Part shown: piece by piece, positions 37,701 through 49,154 of the stretch
How positions within the stretch are numbered: position 1 is the stretch's first letter
Layout: the number at the start of each line of letters is the position of its first letter
DNA from: Gibbula magus
Lineage: Eukaryota > Mollusca > Gastropoda > Trochida > Trochidae
Assembly: GCA_936450465.1 (NCBI GenBank)
Contig: OW388293.1
Coordinates: forward strand, 85,830,134 to 85,894,133
Reading direction: 5' to 3'
DNA length: 64,000 nt
Made by a program: the position numbers and the translations under genes
The notes under the pieces: model-generated
The model's database searches: none
What the model saw: only the letters and a program-made list of their open reading frames with translations
Told to the model about the DNA's origin: nothing

Positions 37701-40312
37701 TGATATAATCGGTACTGTCACATTGAGATGATCGGTACTGTCACATTGATATAATCGGTACTGTCACATTGAGATGGTCGTTACTGTCACATTGATATAA
37801 TCGGTACTGTAACATTGAGATGGTCGTTACTGTCACATTGATATAATCGGTATTGTAACATCGATATAATCGGTACTGTCACATTGAGATGGTCGTTACT
37901 GTCACATTGATATAATCGGTACTGTCACATTGAGATGGTCGTTACTGTCACATTGATATAATCGGTACTGTCACATTGAGATGGTCGGTACTGTCACATT
38001 GATATAATCGGTACTGTCACATTGAGATGGTCGGTACTGTCACATTGATATAATCGGTACTGTCACATTGATATAATCGGTACTGTCACATTGATATAAT
38101 CGGTACTGTCACATTGAGATGGTCGGTACTGTAACATTGATATAAGCGGTACTGTCACATTGAGATGGTCGGTACTGTAACATTGATATAATCGGTACTG
38201 TAAGATTGAGATGGTCGTTACTGTCACATTGATATGATCGGTACTGTCACATTGAGATGGTCGGTACTGTCACAATCATATAATCGGTACTGTCACATTG
38301 ATATAATCGTTACTGTCACATTGATATAATCGGTACTGTAACATTGAGATGGTCGTTACTGTCACATTGATATAATCGGTACTGTCACATTAAGATGGTC
38401 GTTACTGTCACATTGATATAATCGGTACTGTAAGATTGAGATGGTCGTTACTGTCACATTCATATGGTCGGTACTGTCACATTGATATAATCGGTACTGT
38501 CACATTGATATAATCGTTACTGTCACATAAATATAATCGGTACTGTCACATTGAGATGATCGGTACTGTCACATTGATATAATCGGTACTGTCACATTGA
38601 GATGATCGGTACTGTCACATTGATATAATCGGTACTGTCACATTGAGATGGTCGTTACTGTCACATTGATATAATCGGTACTGTCACATTGATATAATCG
38701 TTACTGTCACATTGATATAATCGGTACTGTCACATTGAGATGGTCGGTACTGTCACATTGATATAATCGGTACTGTCACATTGAGATGGTCGTTACTGTC
38801 ACATTGATATAATCGGTACTGTAACATTGAGATGGTCGTTACTGTTACATTGATATAATCGGTACTGTAAGATTGAGATGGTCGTTACTGTCACATTCAT
38901 ATGGTCGGTACTGTCACATTGATATAATCGGTACTGTCACATTGATATAATCGGTACTGTCACATTGAGGTGGTCGGTACTGTCACATTGATATAATCGG
39001 TACTGTCACATTGAGATGGTCGGTACTGTCACATTGATATAATCGGTACTGTCACATTGATATAATCGGTACTGTCACATTGATATAATCGGTACTGTCA
39101 CATTGATATAATCGGTACTGTCACATTGATATAAGCGGTACTGTCACATTGAGATGGTCGGTACTGTAACATTGATATAATCGGTACTGTAAGATTGAGA
39201 TGGTCGTTACTGTCACATTGATATGATCGGTACTGTCACATAGAGATGGTCGGTACTGTCACAATCATATAATCGGTACTGTCACATTGATATAATCGTT
39301 ACTGTAACATTGATATAATCGGTACTGTAACATTGAGATGGTCGTTACTGTCACATTGATATAATCGGTACTGTCACATTGAGATGGTCGTTACTGTCAC
39401 ATTGATATAATCGGTACTGTAAGATTGAGATGGTCGTTACTGTCACTTTCATATGGTCGGTACGGTCACATTGATATAATTGGTACTGTCACATTGATAT
39501 AATCGTTACTGTCACATAGATATAATCGGTACTGTCACATTGAGATGATCTTTACTGTCACATTGATATAATCGGTACTGTCACATTGAGATGATCGGTA
39601 CTGTCACATTGATATAATCGGTACTGTCACATTGAGATGGTCGTTACTGTCACATTGATATAATCGGTACTGTAACATTGAGATGGTCGTTACTGTCACA
39701 TTGATATAATCGGTACTGTCACATTGAGATGGTCGTTACTGTCACATTGATATAATCGGTACTGTAAGATTGAGATGGTCGTTACTGTCACATTCATATG
39801 GTCGGTACTGTCACATTGATATAATCGGTACTGTCACATTGATATAATCGTTACTGTCACATTGATATAATCGGTACTGTCACATTGAGATGGTCGGTAC
39901 TGTCACATTGATATAATCGGTACTGTCACATTGAGATGGTCGTTACTGTCACATTGATATAATCGGTACTGTAACATTGAGATGGTCGTTACTGTCACAT
40001 TGATATAATCGGTACTGTAAGATTGAGATGGTCGGTACTGTCACATTCATATGGTCGGTACTGTCACATTGATATAATCGATACTGTCACATTGATATAA
40101 TCGGTACTGTCACATTGAGGTGGTCGATACTGTCACATTGATATAATCGGTACTGTCACATTGAGATGATCGGTACTGTCACATTCATATGGTCGGTACT
40201 GTCACATTGATATAATCGGTACTGTCACATTGAGATGGTCGGTACTGTCACATTGATATAATCGGTACTGTCACATTGATATAATCGGTACTGTCACATT
40301 GATATAATCGGT
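25701..40312. repeat. Satellite subarray II with higher-order structure
   Basis: Units alternate between GATATAATCGG and GAGATGGTCGTTACTG types, giving a loose 46-bp dimer. A marker with an extra base, ATAAAACCGG, recurs at about 26876, 27844, 29112, 29827, 30587, 31302, 32338, 33306, 34136 and 36394. Spacings of 715, 760 and 968 bases each occur twice. Confidence 0.8.
29031..31980. repeat. 1475-bp higher-order tandem duplication
   Basis: About 29031-30505 and 30506-31980 are copies with a period of 1475 bases. They share private variants such as ATCGGAACTGTAACATC (near 29850 and 31325). The edges are approximate. Confidence 0.8.
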
Positions 40313-41631
40313 CATAACATGTCTGATTGTTGTTGTGTCTTGCATAACGATCAAAAGTAGACAGAAAATGGGTGGTACGGAACTTTTGTAAATCATATAA
40401 CAATTAGATATCAGATATTGAATTTATCTGCTGCTTGTTAGTTATATATTGTCAGATCTTACAGATGAACAATTATGATATATATACAGTGCTGTGATAA
40501 GTTTGCGAAACTTAAAATCCTGTAAGAAATCTATTTAATCAATGTGCAAAAGTGAAGGTCTTTATTTACCTGAATTTATATTTATTCTTGGTCTGTATCA
40601 CTTGTAACTGTTTCTCACTTAGTAAGGTTACAGGTTTGTAAAATTGGGATAATTTGTATGTACTAGATGAGAAAAAAATACTTTTATTATAACAGTGTGA
40701 AATAAGGGAAATACGTATTATTAAACACTAAAATAATGCAAGCAAGTTTATGAATGTGATTAAAACGTGTTTCATTTATATCTACCGCCGACAGTGAACA
40801 CAAAATAACACGTTATATAAACATCTTCTATAATCCTTTTTCTCACCGACATGTATTCATTTACAAATGTTGTGTAGACTTGTGATTATTGAGAAGCCTA
40901 TCACAGAGAGGTACACGTGATCTGCCGTGGTCGCCAGCATGAAAGGGAAATAATGAAAAGGATGACTAATGAAACAGATAAATGACGTTTGTATACTTGA
41001 ACAAATTTGAAATATATAAAACTCTTTGTCATCGCTCAACAAACATCGTGTTTGAAGTAAATGCGCAAGACATCATTGACATTAGATGCTCAAACATGGT
41101 TGCATAAAACACAACAGACAGGGGCGTGACTTTACGAAGAAGGTTGTCCAAAAATATGCTTGTTTAACATCGGTTTCGCACCTGTCGATTGTCTTTCGAT
41201 TAGGGTGGGTCTACGTCTGATTTGATCCCTAAACTGTTGTTTCAAGGTCAAATATGTTATGTCTATACTCTAATTGAATGTGTATTCGTGTAAGTATCAA
41301 TCCCGTAACTAAACAGCATCTTGCATTTATTGCCAATGAATCAAAAGAAATCACTAATTACACCGGATGTAATGTTCTATGAGATACCCAAGGTGACACT
41401 TGATCAACCGAACTCAAAATACGGGTAATGATTAAGTTATTCCGTTATGCTCACTTGCATTCATTCCATGCATGTTTTGTCTATGTAATAGATATGTGAA
41501 GTAAAATATTTCAAAACATACATGTAACACATGCATTTAGAGATCTACAGTGCATCTATAACTACAATAAGTGTTCACTGACATCGCTAAGAACGTGAAA
41601 AGAATGGGTTTTCTGCAATAAAACAGTGAGA
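40313..41631. other. Right flank of the satellite array
   Basis: AT-rich sequence, no gene or known repeat recognised. The array ends inside a unit with CGGTCATAACATG. Confidence 0.45.
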
Positions 41632-41762
41632 ACGCATATATGCGTCACTCGCTGAATAAGGGATGATTTCAGCCGACGCATATGTGCGTCTTTCGCTGAA
41701 TAATAGCTGATTTAGCTGACGCATATATGCTAATTAGCTAATTAATTTGTCGCATATATGCG
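41632..41762. repeat. Series of four CGCATATATGCG palindromes
   Basis: Self-complementary 12-16-mers at 41632-41645, 41675-41690, 41719-41730 and 41751-41762, the first three about 43 bases apart and linked by TTCGCTGAATAA / AGCTGA spacers. Confidence 0.75.
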
Positions 41763-43973
41763 GCTATCGGCCTTAATGAGTTAATGAGCAATGTTCTGGA
41801 TATTTACAAAAATACCATAACAGCTTACATTTGGATCCATTTACGATGTTTTAGATGTTTGAAGCTTAAATATCAACTTTTTGATGATAGGGTGCAACAT
41901 AAAAGTTCTGGTTCTTGACATTGTGCATACGTCAATATCAATAAAGTTTCTAGTGCCTAATTAGTTCTGATCCTTTGAAGTGTGATGAAGCTGACTATTT
42001 CCGAACAAGAGTGATCAGCAGATGACATATCCCACCGGTCCCACATAATTTGTTTTGTTGTTTTTTGGAAACGAAAAAAATATTTTTTCAGAAATCTCAA
42101 AATGTCAAAAGGCACTTCAGTTTCAGAAAGATATCATGAATGGTTTTCGAGTTCTGCTCCGGAAACGAAATGATTACGGACGGACAGACGGACGGGGTGA
42201 TGACTATATCCCACGGTATTACATACCGTTGTGATAAAAAAAGAAAATGTTGTATGACTTGTCATACGTCAACTATGACAGATTCATGTTTGAAATTTAT
42301 CGTTCTTATATATGACATCTCTACTTCAAAATGAGCTATTAAACATAACGATATCTTCAGTGGTTTACGATCGAAAGTTCTATTAAAAAATTTACCCTTT
42401 CGAAAATTCTCAAAATTTTAAAACTTCAATTATTTGTTTCGTTGTCCAAATTGTGTCCAAACTATGAACTTTTATATGATAATAATATGTTACGGAATTA
42501 TTATGCTTCTTATAAGAAAGATATTACAGTCAGTTTGTTAGAGAGTTATGCCCTTTTGAGCATTGATACGAAAAAGGCCTTCTTGAAAAAAATCCATATT
42601 CAAGATTTCACAAAAAAATGAAACATTCTGTTCTGGTCAATATTTTTTTAAATTGACTTTGCTTTCACATGAGCTATCACACATAGCTGTATAATAATTA
42701 CGAAATAATGTTGTTACACTAATTTCCGCGATTCTCATTCGACGAGAGCTCTCAAAAACCTGCTGCCATTTCTCGATAAATGCAGGTAGAATGTGCAACC
42801 GTATCTCGTGCTTTCGTACCTTGTGACGTCACACGGTCGTGTCAGTCGATTTTTACAACTGAGCAAAACATGATTATTGAAAAAATACATCTTATCGTCT
42901 TCACAACTACATCGATAACTTAAAAATATACATTTATTTGCCCAATGAGACAATTAACTCCACTGCGAACACTTCATTTCATTTTAATAGATACAAGTCC
43001 TCAAGCTTGTTCGCATACAGCGCTTCACTAACAATAGCCATGTTTGAACGTCGCGCGATATGCTAATGAGGGTTAATCCAAAAATGCGGAATCTGGAAAA
43101 AAACCAACACTGCTTGTATGCATGTGAATACTGAGGAAAACGAAATTAAATCTTCTGCCATATTAGATTAAAGATCCTTTAAATTTGATTCAGTAATGTA
43201 TTGTTGCGTGTAACAAGTTGCTTCCTTCTGTGATAAATGACAAATATATAAGGTTTGTGTAAATATTTAAAGAATTTTTTTTTTATTTTGTAATTATAAA
43301 AATTGTTTTACATGTTTTGTGCCTCTATCAAAGTATAACGCAATTTTATACAAGTTATTGCTATTATACTTCGATATCGGCACAAAACATGTTCAACAAT
43401 TCTTAAATGTTATTTAGAAGAAGACTTCGGAAGTCGCGTACCCTCAAAACCGTAAAAAGTTCACCTATTTTGATTTTGCCTTTTGATTTAGTTGTTGCCT
43501 ACATTTTGGGGAAGGTTTTGTGAAATTATCTTGAACAACTTCGAGCTATTGAGGTTTGAAGTTTTTACTTCTAGGGAAGATAACTCGCGAAAGATCACAA
43601 TCTCCAAATCCAGAATGTGCATGCAAATCTGTCCAGGGGTTAAGCGGGAATGCTCTACACAAACAAAATTCAAATATTGAATTAAAAAACACACGATAAT
43701 TACAATAGGTCTTCCAGACATGCGTGCGTCTAATAAAAGGGATCACTGGTTCGATGTAAGATAATTAAAGTGCCCAACGCGTAGGTTTAACATCAATGAC
43801 AGTTTTCAGCATCGATTTAAACAAGACCACGTGACACAGTCATAGTCGGTTTAGTCCCACTGTGGCCCATCCCATAGTGGGCCGCGGACAATTGAGCTGA
43901 CCCATAGTGGCCCACATAGGTTTGATTGCCTTAATTAACAGGAGTGGTTACCTTGTTAAGAGGTGTCAAGTGA
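41763..43973. other. Intergenic sequence
   Basis: Contains a short GGACGGACAGACGGACGG piece near 42176, probably the end of a dispersed repeat, and a TGACGTCA at 42825-42832. Near 43850-43920 the phrase TAGTGGCCCA and its complement TGGGCC recur. No gene recognised. Confidence 0.4.
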
Positions 43974-44300
43974 TTAACCATTGATAAGACCTGTGTCAGT
44001 GTGAGAATGCACTATGTAGAGTTGGTAGAAGATCTTGGGGCATATCTTGAAAGTTCCATCCATTGACACAGTGTCACTATAGCAGAGTCTCTTCAGATTG
44101 TCAGAGGTGGCAAAGACGAGGATTCTACTGCCATCTTGGACGTCGTCGATCAGGTCTGTCTCCATTCGCCATCAAGTTGAACACTGGCTGATGACTTTGG
44201 GGTCTGTGGCACTTTCTTGGCACGCTCGTCGTGTTCTCCCGGTTCAAAATGGTTTCAAGGTCACTACGGAACCTGTCACAACTATCCCATCAAGGGAAGG
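43974..44300 (-). pseudogene. MULE/FLYWCH-type transposase remnant
   Basis: The minus frame up to 44165 reads ILVFATSDNLKRL, then MDGTFKICPKIFYQLY. This follows the start of the MULE transposase domain (the DGTF aspartate and the P-x-x-F-x-QLY motif). Upstream, other frames add a Cys-bearing basic stretch expected before the domain, with frameshifts and stops. Only one acidic catalytic residue lies in the piece. Dead copy. Confidence 0.6.
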
Positions 44301-44788
44301 TTAAAAAAACAAAATGTTGTATCTCATACACCAAATATCTATACTCCAATCCCAACGACAGTACAACATTAATCAATAAAGACGAAAATGAGTTAACCAA
44401 AGATACGACATGCTCACGTCAACGTGATATATAAGAAACCGCACACACAAAAACACATTACTAAGTAATAATAATACATATAACGTTCTACACATAACAT
44501 TAATAAAAAGTCATGAGAATAATTGGGATATCTATATCGTTTATTATTGGTTGATTTATTCATGAATTAGCGTCATCTGAAACAGGTAACCATTGACAAT
44601 GTTGAAATTTGCAAAACATTTTCAATTGACATATTTACGTTCTTGTAAAATACATTTTCAAAAAAAAAAAGAAACATATGCTTTTGTTGATTTAGTGGTA
44701 CATTTAATTATAACAAACCTTGTTTATGTTTAAATAGTATTACGTATACCTTACGTCGCACATGCTATTTATTGAACAGTCTACTTAT
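44301..44788. other. Intergenic sequence
   Basis: AT-rich, nothing recognised. Confidence 0.4.
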
Positions 44789-44830
44789 CCCGGGCCTTGG
44801 TTCTTAAAGTAGCAAGAACGAAGGCCCGGG
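44789..44830. repeat. GC-rich hairpin
   Basis: Inverted arms CCCGGGCCTTGGTTCTT and AAGAACGAAGGCCCGGG, 17 bp with one mismatch, loop of 8 bases. Stands out in AT-rich surroundings. Confidence 0.8.
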
Positions 44831-44974
44831 AACCGGGATATGGGCTACTGCAGGTCGAATGAATGTCAAGGTCATGAATGGCTGACAAGTGATTTGTATG
44901 ACGATGATTTTAGACATAATGCCGTAGATTAGTCGGATATATGATATACATGTAAGTGTTGTAATATGTTAATG

Positions 44975-45667
44975 CCCCCGAATCGGAGATTCCGGGGGTA
45001 TATTGTTTTTCACCTGTCCGTCTATCTGTCTGTGTGTTTGTCCACAAAAACATTAACCTTGGCCATAACTTTTAGATTGCTCAGAGCTAGGGCTTTCATA
45101 CTTGGCATGTGCATACCTTGTGATGAGATCTTTCAGATGAGGTCATCATATTTGACCTTGTGACCTTGACGCAATGGACATTTTCAGGAAACTTTAACTT
45201 TGGCGATAACTTTGGATTGTTCAGAGCTAGGGCTTTCAAACTTTGCATGTGCATACCTTGTGATGAGCACTTCAGATGAGGTCATCATATTTGACCTTGT
45301 GACCTTGCACTTGCCGCAGTGGACAATATTCACAAAACTTTAACCATGGCCATAACTTTGGATTGCTGAGACCTAGGGCTTTCATACTTAGCATGTGCAT
45401 ACCTTGTGATAATACCTTTAGATGAGGTCATCATATTTGACCTTGTGACCTTGACCTCGTCGCAGTGGACAATACTCACAAAACTTTAACCTTGGCCATA
45501 ACTTTGGATTGCTCAGAGCTAGGGCTTTCATACTTGGCATATGCATACCTTGTGATGAGACCTTCAGATGAGGTCATCATATTTGACCTTGTGACTTTGA
45601 CCTTGCCGCAGTCGACATCTCCAGAAAACCTTAACCTTGGTAATTACTTTGGCATATCCGGGGGCAT
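44975..45667. repeat. Tandem-repeat element with about 140-bp units
   Basis: Starts with a small hairpin CCCCCGAATC/GATTCCGGGGG and ends with TCCGGGGGCAT. In between, about four units of 140-146 bases carry GAGCTAGGGCTTTCATAC, GTGCATACCTTGTGATGA and TTTGACCTTGTGACCTTG (anchors near 45086, 45226, 45372, 45518). Probably a mobile element holding a minisatellite. Confidence 0.75.
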
Positions 45668-45676
45668 CCGTGTTTA

Positions 45677-46375
45677 ACAAACACATCTGGCTGGTTCGAA
45701 TCTGGCTATTCACAGATGCTGTCAACATTGCAGGAATTAATTGAAAGCAGCATCTTTGAAGCAAAAATCCACTTCATTGAGAGGTTAAATATACTCTAGC
45801 ATATACACTGGACTATGCTGTAGAGATAATGGCATGATGTCCGATTGCAAGCGCCAATTTGGAATGGCATCCAATGAGCCGCCTCAATCAATGTGTTCAC
45901 TTCATTTGCCGAAACATCTTGTGTCAATGAAAACTGTACGTCACATTTCAAAGATTCATGTCAATGATGTACAGATCAAGAAATACTATGTTTCCCAATC
46001 GAGTCAATATTCTCGGTAAGTAAGTCATCCTCAGTGCGCTGTACTCTTTGTCTTTGTACTTATCAAGATGTTGATAAGGCGGGGCTTCTGTGAGTGATTG
46101 TAAAAAGTCGATTGCGATTGTCCTTAATGTCCGTAATGTGCCTACATGGTTGTATGGAATGTGCGACAATCTGTCTTAATTGTTTGAACATTGAGTTTAC
46201 GTCACTGTTAGAACATCTGCCTATGCACCTCTTTGTTGCCCTCCCAAACGTTTCAGCTTTATGCTTTTTATGCTTTAGCTTTATTATGTTTCCTTTTAAC
46301 GATGGGGAATTAGGACAATCAGTAACAGAGTCCAGTGTTTGAACCAAAAAATAGAGCCATGGACGCTGTAGCTCG
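45677..46375. other. Unassigned sequence with degenerate open frames
   Basis: Several overlapping short frames on both strands (the longest, 130 codons on -, runs into the SINE). They could be a decayed transposon gene but I see no defining motif. Confidence 0.3.
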
Positions 46376-46687
46376 GAGCGGGATAGCGCAGTGGTTAGCA
46401 CGTTCGGCTTTGGATCAAGAGGTCCGTGGTTCGAATCCCGCCAGGGGCACGGCAACTTTGTCTGCAGTAGAGAACTCTTCTACACGCAGTAAGGTTTGGG
46501 TGCAATGCTACACTTAATTTCAGTGTAGTACCAGTAATGGTTCGCTAGTTCCAGCCGATGCTCGCAGGTTTCACCGCAATGCATAGTCACAATGCGTTGC
46601 GGGCTGTCTCCCTGCCATAATACTAGCAGCCGCGATATAAGTAAAATACTCTTGAAAGCGGCATTAAACCCCAACTGTAGCTCATCA
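46376..46687 (+). mobile_element. tRNA-derived SINE, copy 3
   Basis: Same family as the copies at 11.4 and 12.0 kb, in the opposite orientation. Head with GGATAGCGCAGTGGTTAGC and GGTTCGAATCCCGCC, body with TTTGTCTGCAGTAGAGAAC, tail AGCGGCATTAAACCCCAAC. Both Pol III boxes look intact. Confidence 0.87.
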
Positions 46688-46982
46688 GTCTTTATAAACA
46701 TTTAATAATTAATTCAAAATGTCAACTTCTAGGTGAGAGGTATAGACAAATAGATAGCACTTAAAACGGAGAAGATGAAATAGGCCTTAAGGTCCTAACA
46801 CATCTGACCTATCTTTGAGGCAAGAGATAAGATCCCCTGCAAATAAAGACACACTTGAAGATTTAATTCATCACTGTTGTTTCAATTTGAAAAACACAAT
46901 CTTATATAGCATTTCAAGGAGTCTGCACACAACTTTTCAACTCTCTTCAAACCTTTTTGGACTGAATTATCAATTATCACTT

Positions 46983-47740
46983 TTCATTGTGTATAACAAT
47001 CATGTAATGATTCAAAGTGTTAATAGTTGAAATAAGGCATGTTCCCAAATGCATGCATAAGTTGTGACCTCGCTATGACCTTGACCTTTGAGGGATGTTA
47101 GGCCAAGAATTGAAAAGGTTTTCGCTTTCTCAATAGTTGATATACAACAAAAATATAAGCCGGCTAGCACAAATATTTTTCAAGTTATCATGTTTACAAG
47201 GATTTTTTTTTAGAGATTTCAGAACTCGTGACCTTGACCTTTGATCTTGAATGTGAGCATTCCAAAATCATTCCCCTGGTGTATAAGAAATAAAGTATGT
47301 ATATAAGGTGTTGGTAAAAAGTTATTGAGTGATTTCAGAAATTGTGACCATGACACATTCTTGTGACATTGACCTTTAAAATTCAAGGTCACACAATTAG
47401 TGATCACTATTCATTGTGTATCACAATCATGTAATGATTCAAAGTGTTAATAGTTGAAATAAGACACTTTCGCAAAAGCATGCTTAAGTTGTGACCTAGC
47501 TATGACCTTCGACGTATGTTAGCGAAAACCTTTTCAAATCTTGGCCTTTTTCCATAGTTATATACACCAAATAAGAGCCTGATAGCACAAATAGTTTTCA
47601 AGTTATCGTGTTTACAAGGATTTTGTTAGAAATTTCAGAACTCGTGACCCTGACCGTTGACTTTGAACGTGAACATGTCAAAAATATTCCCCAGGGGTAT
47701 AAGTAAGAAGTTATGTATATGAGTTCTCCAAACCTTCTTG
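46983..47740. repeat. 427-bp tandem duplication, two copies
   Basis: The unit starting CATTGTGTATAACAATCATG near 46985 recurs near 47412, and both run through TTCAGAACTCGTGACC to GTATAAG. TGACCTTGA sites occur at 47076-47084 and 47229-47237. A 25-bp block is inverted between the copies. Confidence 0.78.
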
Positions 47741-47759
47741 GAAAAAAGTTAAAGCCAAT

Positions 47760-48010
47760 ACAAAACGCGCCGGCGGCGGCGATGGAAACTGGGCAAAAAC
47801 TAAGTCGGGGCTGCTAAATAGGGTCACAGGGTCACCAATTTTACAATTAAGAATCCCCATTGACCAATGAGTCTGTACACACAATTTCAGCTCCCTAGAC
47901 CAAGTGGTTCTGGAGAAGAAGATGAACATGCGAAATGTTTACAGACGGACGGACGGGCGGGCGGACGGACGCCGGACACCATGCCATGGCATAAGCCCAT
48001 CAGTCCTTTC
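47760..48010. repeat. Dispersed repeat fragments with (GGAC)n end
   Basis: CGCCGGCGGCGGCGATGGAAACTG mirrors the (CCG)n repeat near 6160. It is followed by AGGGTCACCAATTTTAC, CAATGAGTCTGTACACA and a GGACGGACGGGCGGGC end, as in the 15.2-kb copy. Confidence 0.6.
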
Positions 48011-48133
48011 AGGCCAGATGAGCTAAAAATCATTAAAATGTGAGACATCTTGATCCAGCATTGTCACCATACGTGTCCAAATAATTCTTGTAGTTTTCTA
48101 ATAAACAAGTAGTTGTCACTAAGGTGACATGAT

Positions 48134-48433
48134 CCCCCGCCGCAAATTAATACTTCAAAATTGAAAAATAATGTCAATGTAACCAAAATCTAATCAGCCC
48201 TTTGTTTTCCCTAGGAGGTGCTTTGTGTAAGATAGGATGGAATTCCGGTGAATGGTTCTTGAGATATCCCGCTGACAAGGATAAAATGACGTTGTGACTT
48301 TGAAATGAAGGTCAAGGTCATAAACCTCTGTAGGAACATTTCTCTCCCTATGATGAACCCACATGCAAAATATGAAAGAATCCAGTGAATAGTATTTGAG
48401 TTATTCCATTTCGTACTAAACGCGCGGCGGGGG
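48134..48433. mobile_element. Interspersed element with CCCCCGCC/GGCGGGGG ends
   Basis: Inverted 8-bp ends bracket a 300-bp body with CCTAGGAGGTGCTTTGTGTA, GAGATATCCCGCTGACAAGG and a TCAAGGTCA at 48312-48320. A related but longer copy lies at 61707-62306. Confidence 0.6.
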
Positions 48434-49092
48434 GATAATAATGCGAACAAACGTTTACATATGAAGATGATAGAAAACACTAAACAGATCTGAAATGCCT
48501 GGTTTATTTCATCAGCGGGTAATTAAATGCTGGTTGTATGGAATTAAGTAGAAAGTGGTGTTTGTACTAATTAAGTATTTATCCCCACTTAGAAAAGTAT
48601 TGTTAATCCTTGTTATACATAACATATTCGTGCAGTTTACCCATCATTGTATAACATTTCCATGTATCTAAATGTCCTTGATCCAGTTTCCTCACATTTA
48701 TTAATATTATGTATGAATGCACCCCACCTTGTTATATACATGCGATTAAATGTTATCTCACATTCCACCTGATAAAGGAAGAATGCTCTTCTCAAAATCA
48801 TTATGTATGTTCACAATAAGGAAGTTGTAATCCAGAAAAGCGTAGTTTCTTACGTAGTGCACTTCTACATGCTCGTCAAATACTTAATATAGAAATAGTA
48901 AAATAAGCGGAAGAAACCTGAACATTTATTTGAACTTTGAACGTACATAGACGCGGTGTTTGTATACTTATAAGTGGGCAAAGCAGATTGAATTTGTATT
49001 ATTGAGTTGAACATCATGCTGTGTGCAACACGTGATATGTTGAGTTTTGTCACTATCTTTATATAGTTGTCTTTATTCTGACGATCAATTTG
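48434..49092. other. 3' flank of gene B
   Basis: AT-rich, no other gene recognised. Candidate polyadenylation signals for gene B lie here. Confidence 0.4.
49072..49077 (-). terminator. Candidate polyadenylation signal of gene B
   Basis: AATAAA on the minus strand, 15 bases after the stop codon. This is close, and a second hexamer lies near 48926-48931; either could serve. Confidence 0.4.
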
Positions 49093-49154
49093 CTAGTTCC
49101 GACACTCTGCCAGTGGCTTCATTTTACATATACCAACCATACGTCCATTTGGTG
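49093..49154 (-). CDS. Gene B exon 5: last cysteines and stop
   Basis: Acceptor ATTTTGTTTCAG; encodes PNGRMVGICKMKPLAECRN and TAG (49093-49095). The two Cys are 7 residues apart, as in gene A exon 8. The protein ends two residues after the last Cys. Confidence 0.78.

Larger units (their letters stand above)
18159..40312. repeat. 23-bp satellite array, about 960 copies
   Basis: A single head-to-tail array fills 22.15 kb. The unit is 23 bp: an invariant core CGGTACTGT, a right part (N)ACATT or AGATT, and a variable left part (GATATAAT, GATATGGT, GAGATGGT, GATATGAT). Indels are rare, for instance the extra base in GATATAAAACCGG, so the phase is kept almost throughout. Because 23 is not a multiple of 3, each strand frame cycles through the unit every 69 bp, which yields the 23-residue periodic open frames on the minus strand. 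Nearly every unit has a CpG and a GTAC site. Both ends are abrupt and no other sequence interrupts it. Confidence 0.97.

Noticed and set aside
18159..40312. CRISPR-like regular repeats
   Set aside because: Units abut with no unique spacers, and the surroundings are eukaryotic. This is satellite DNA.
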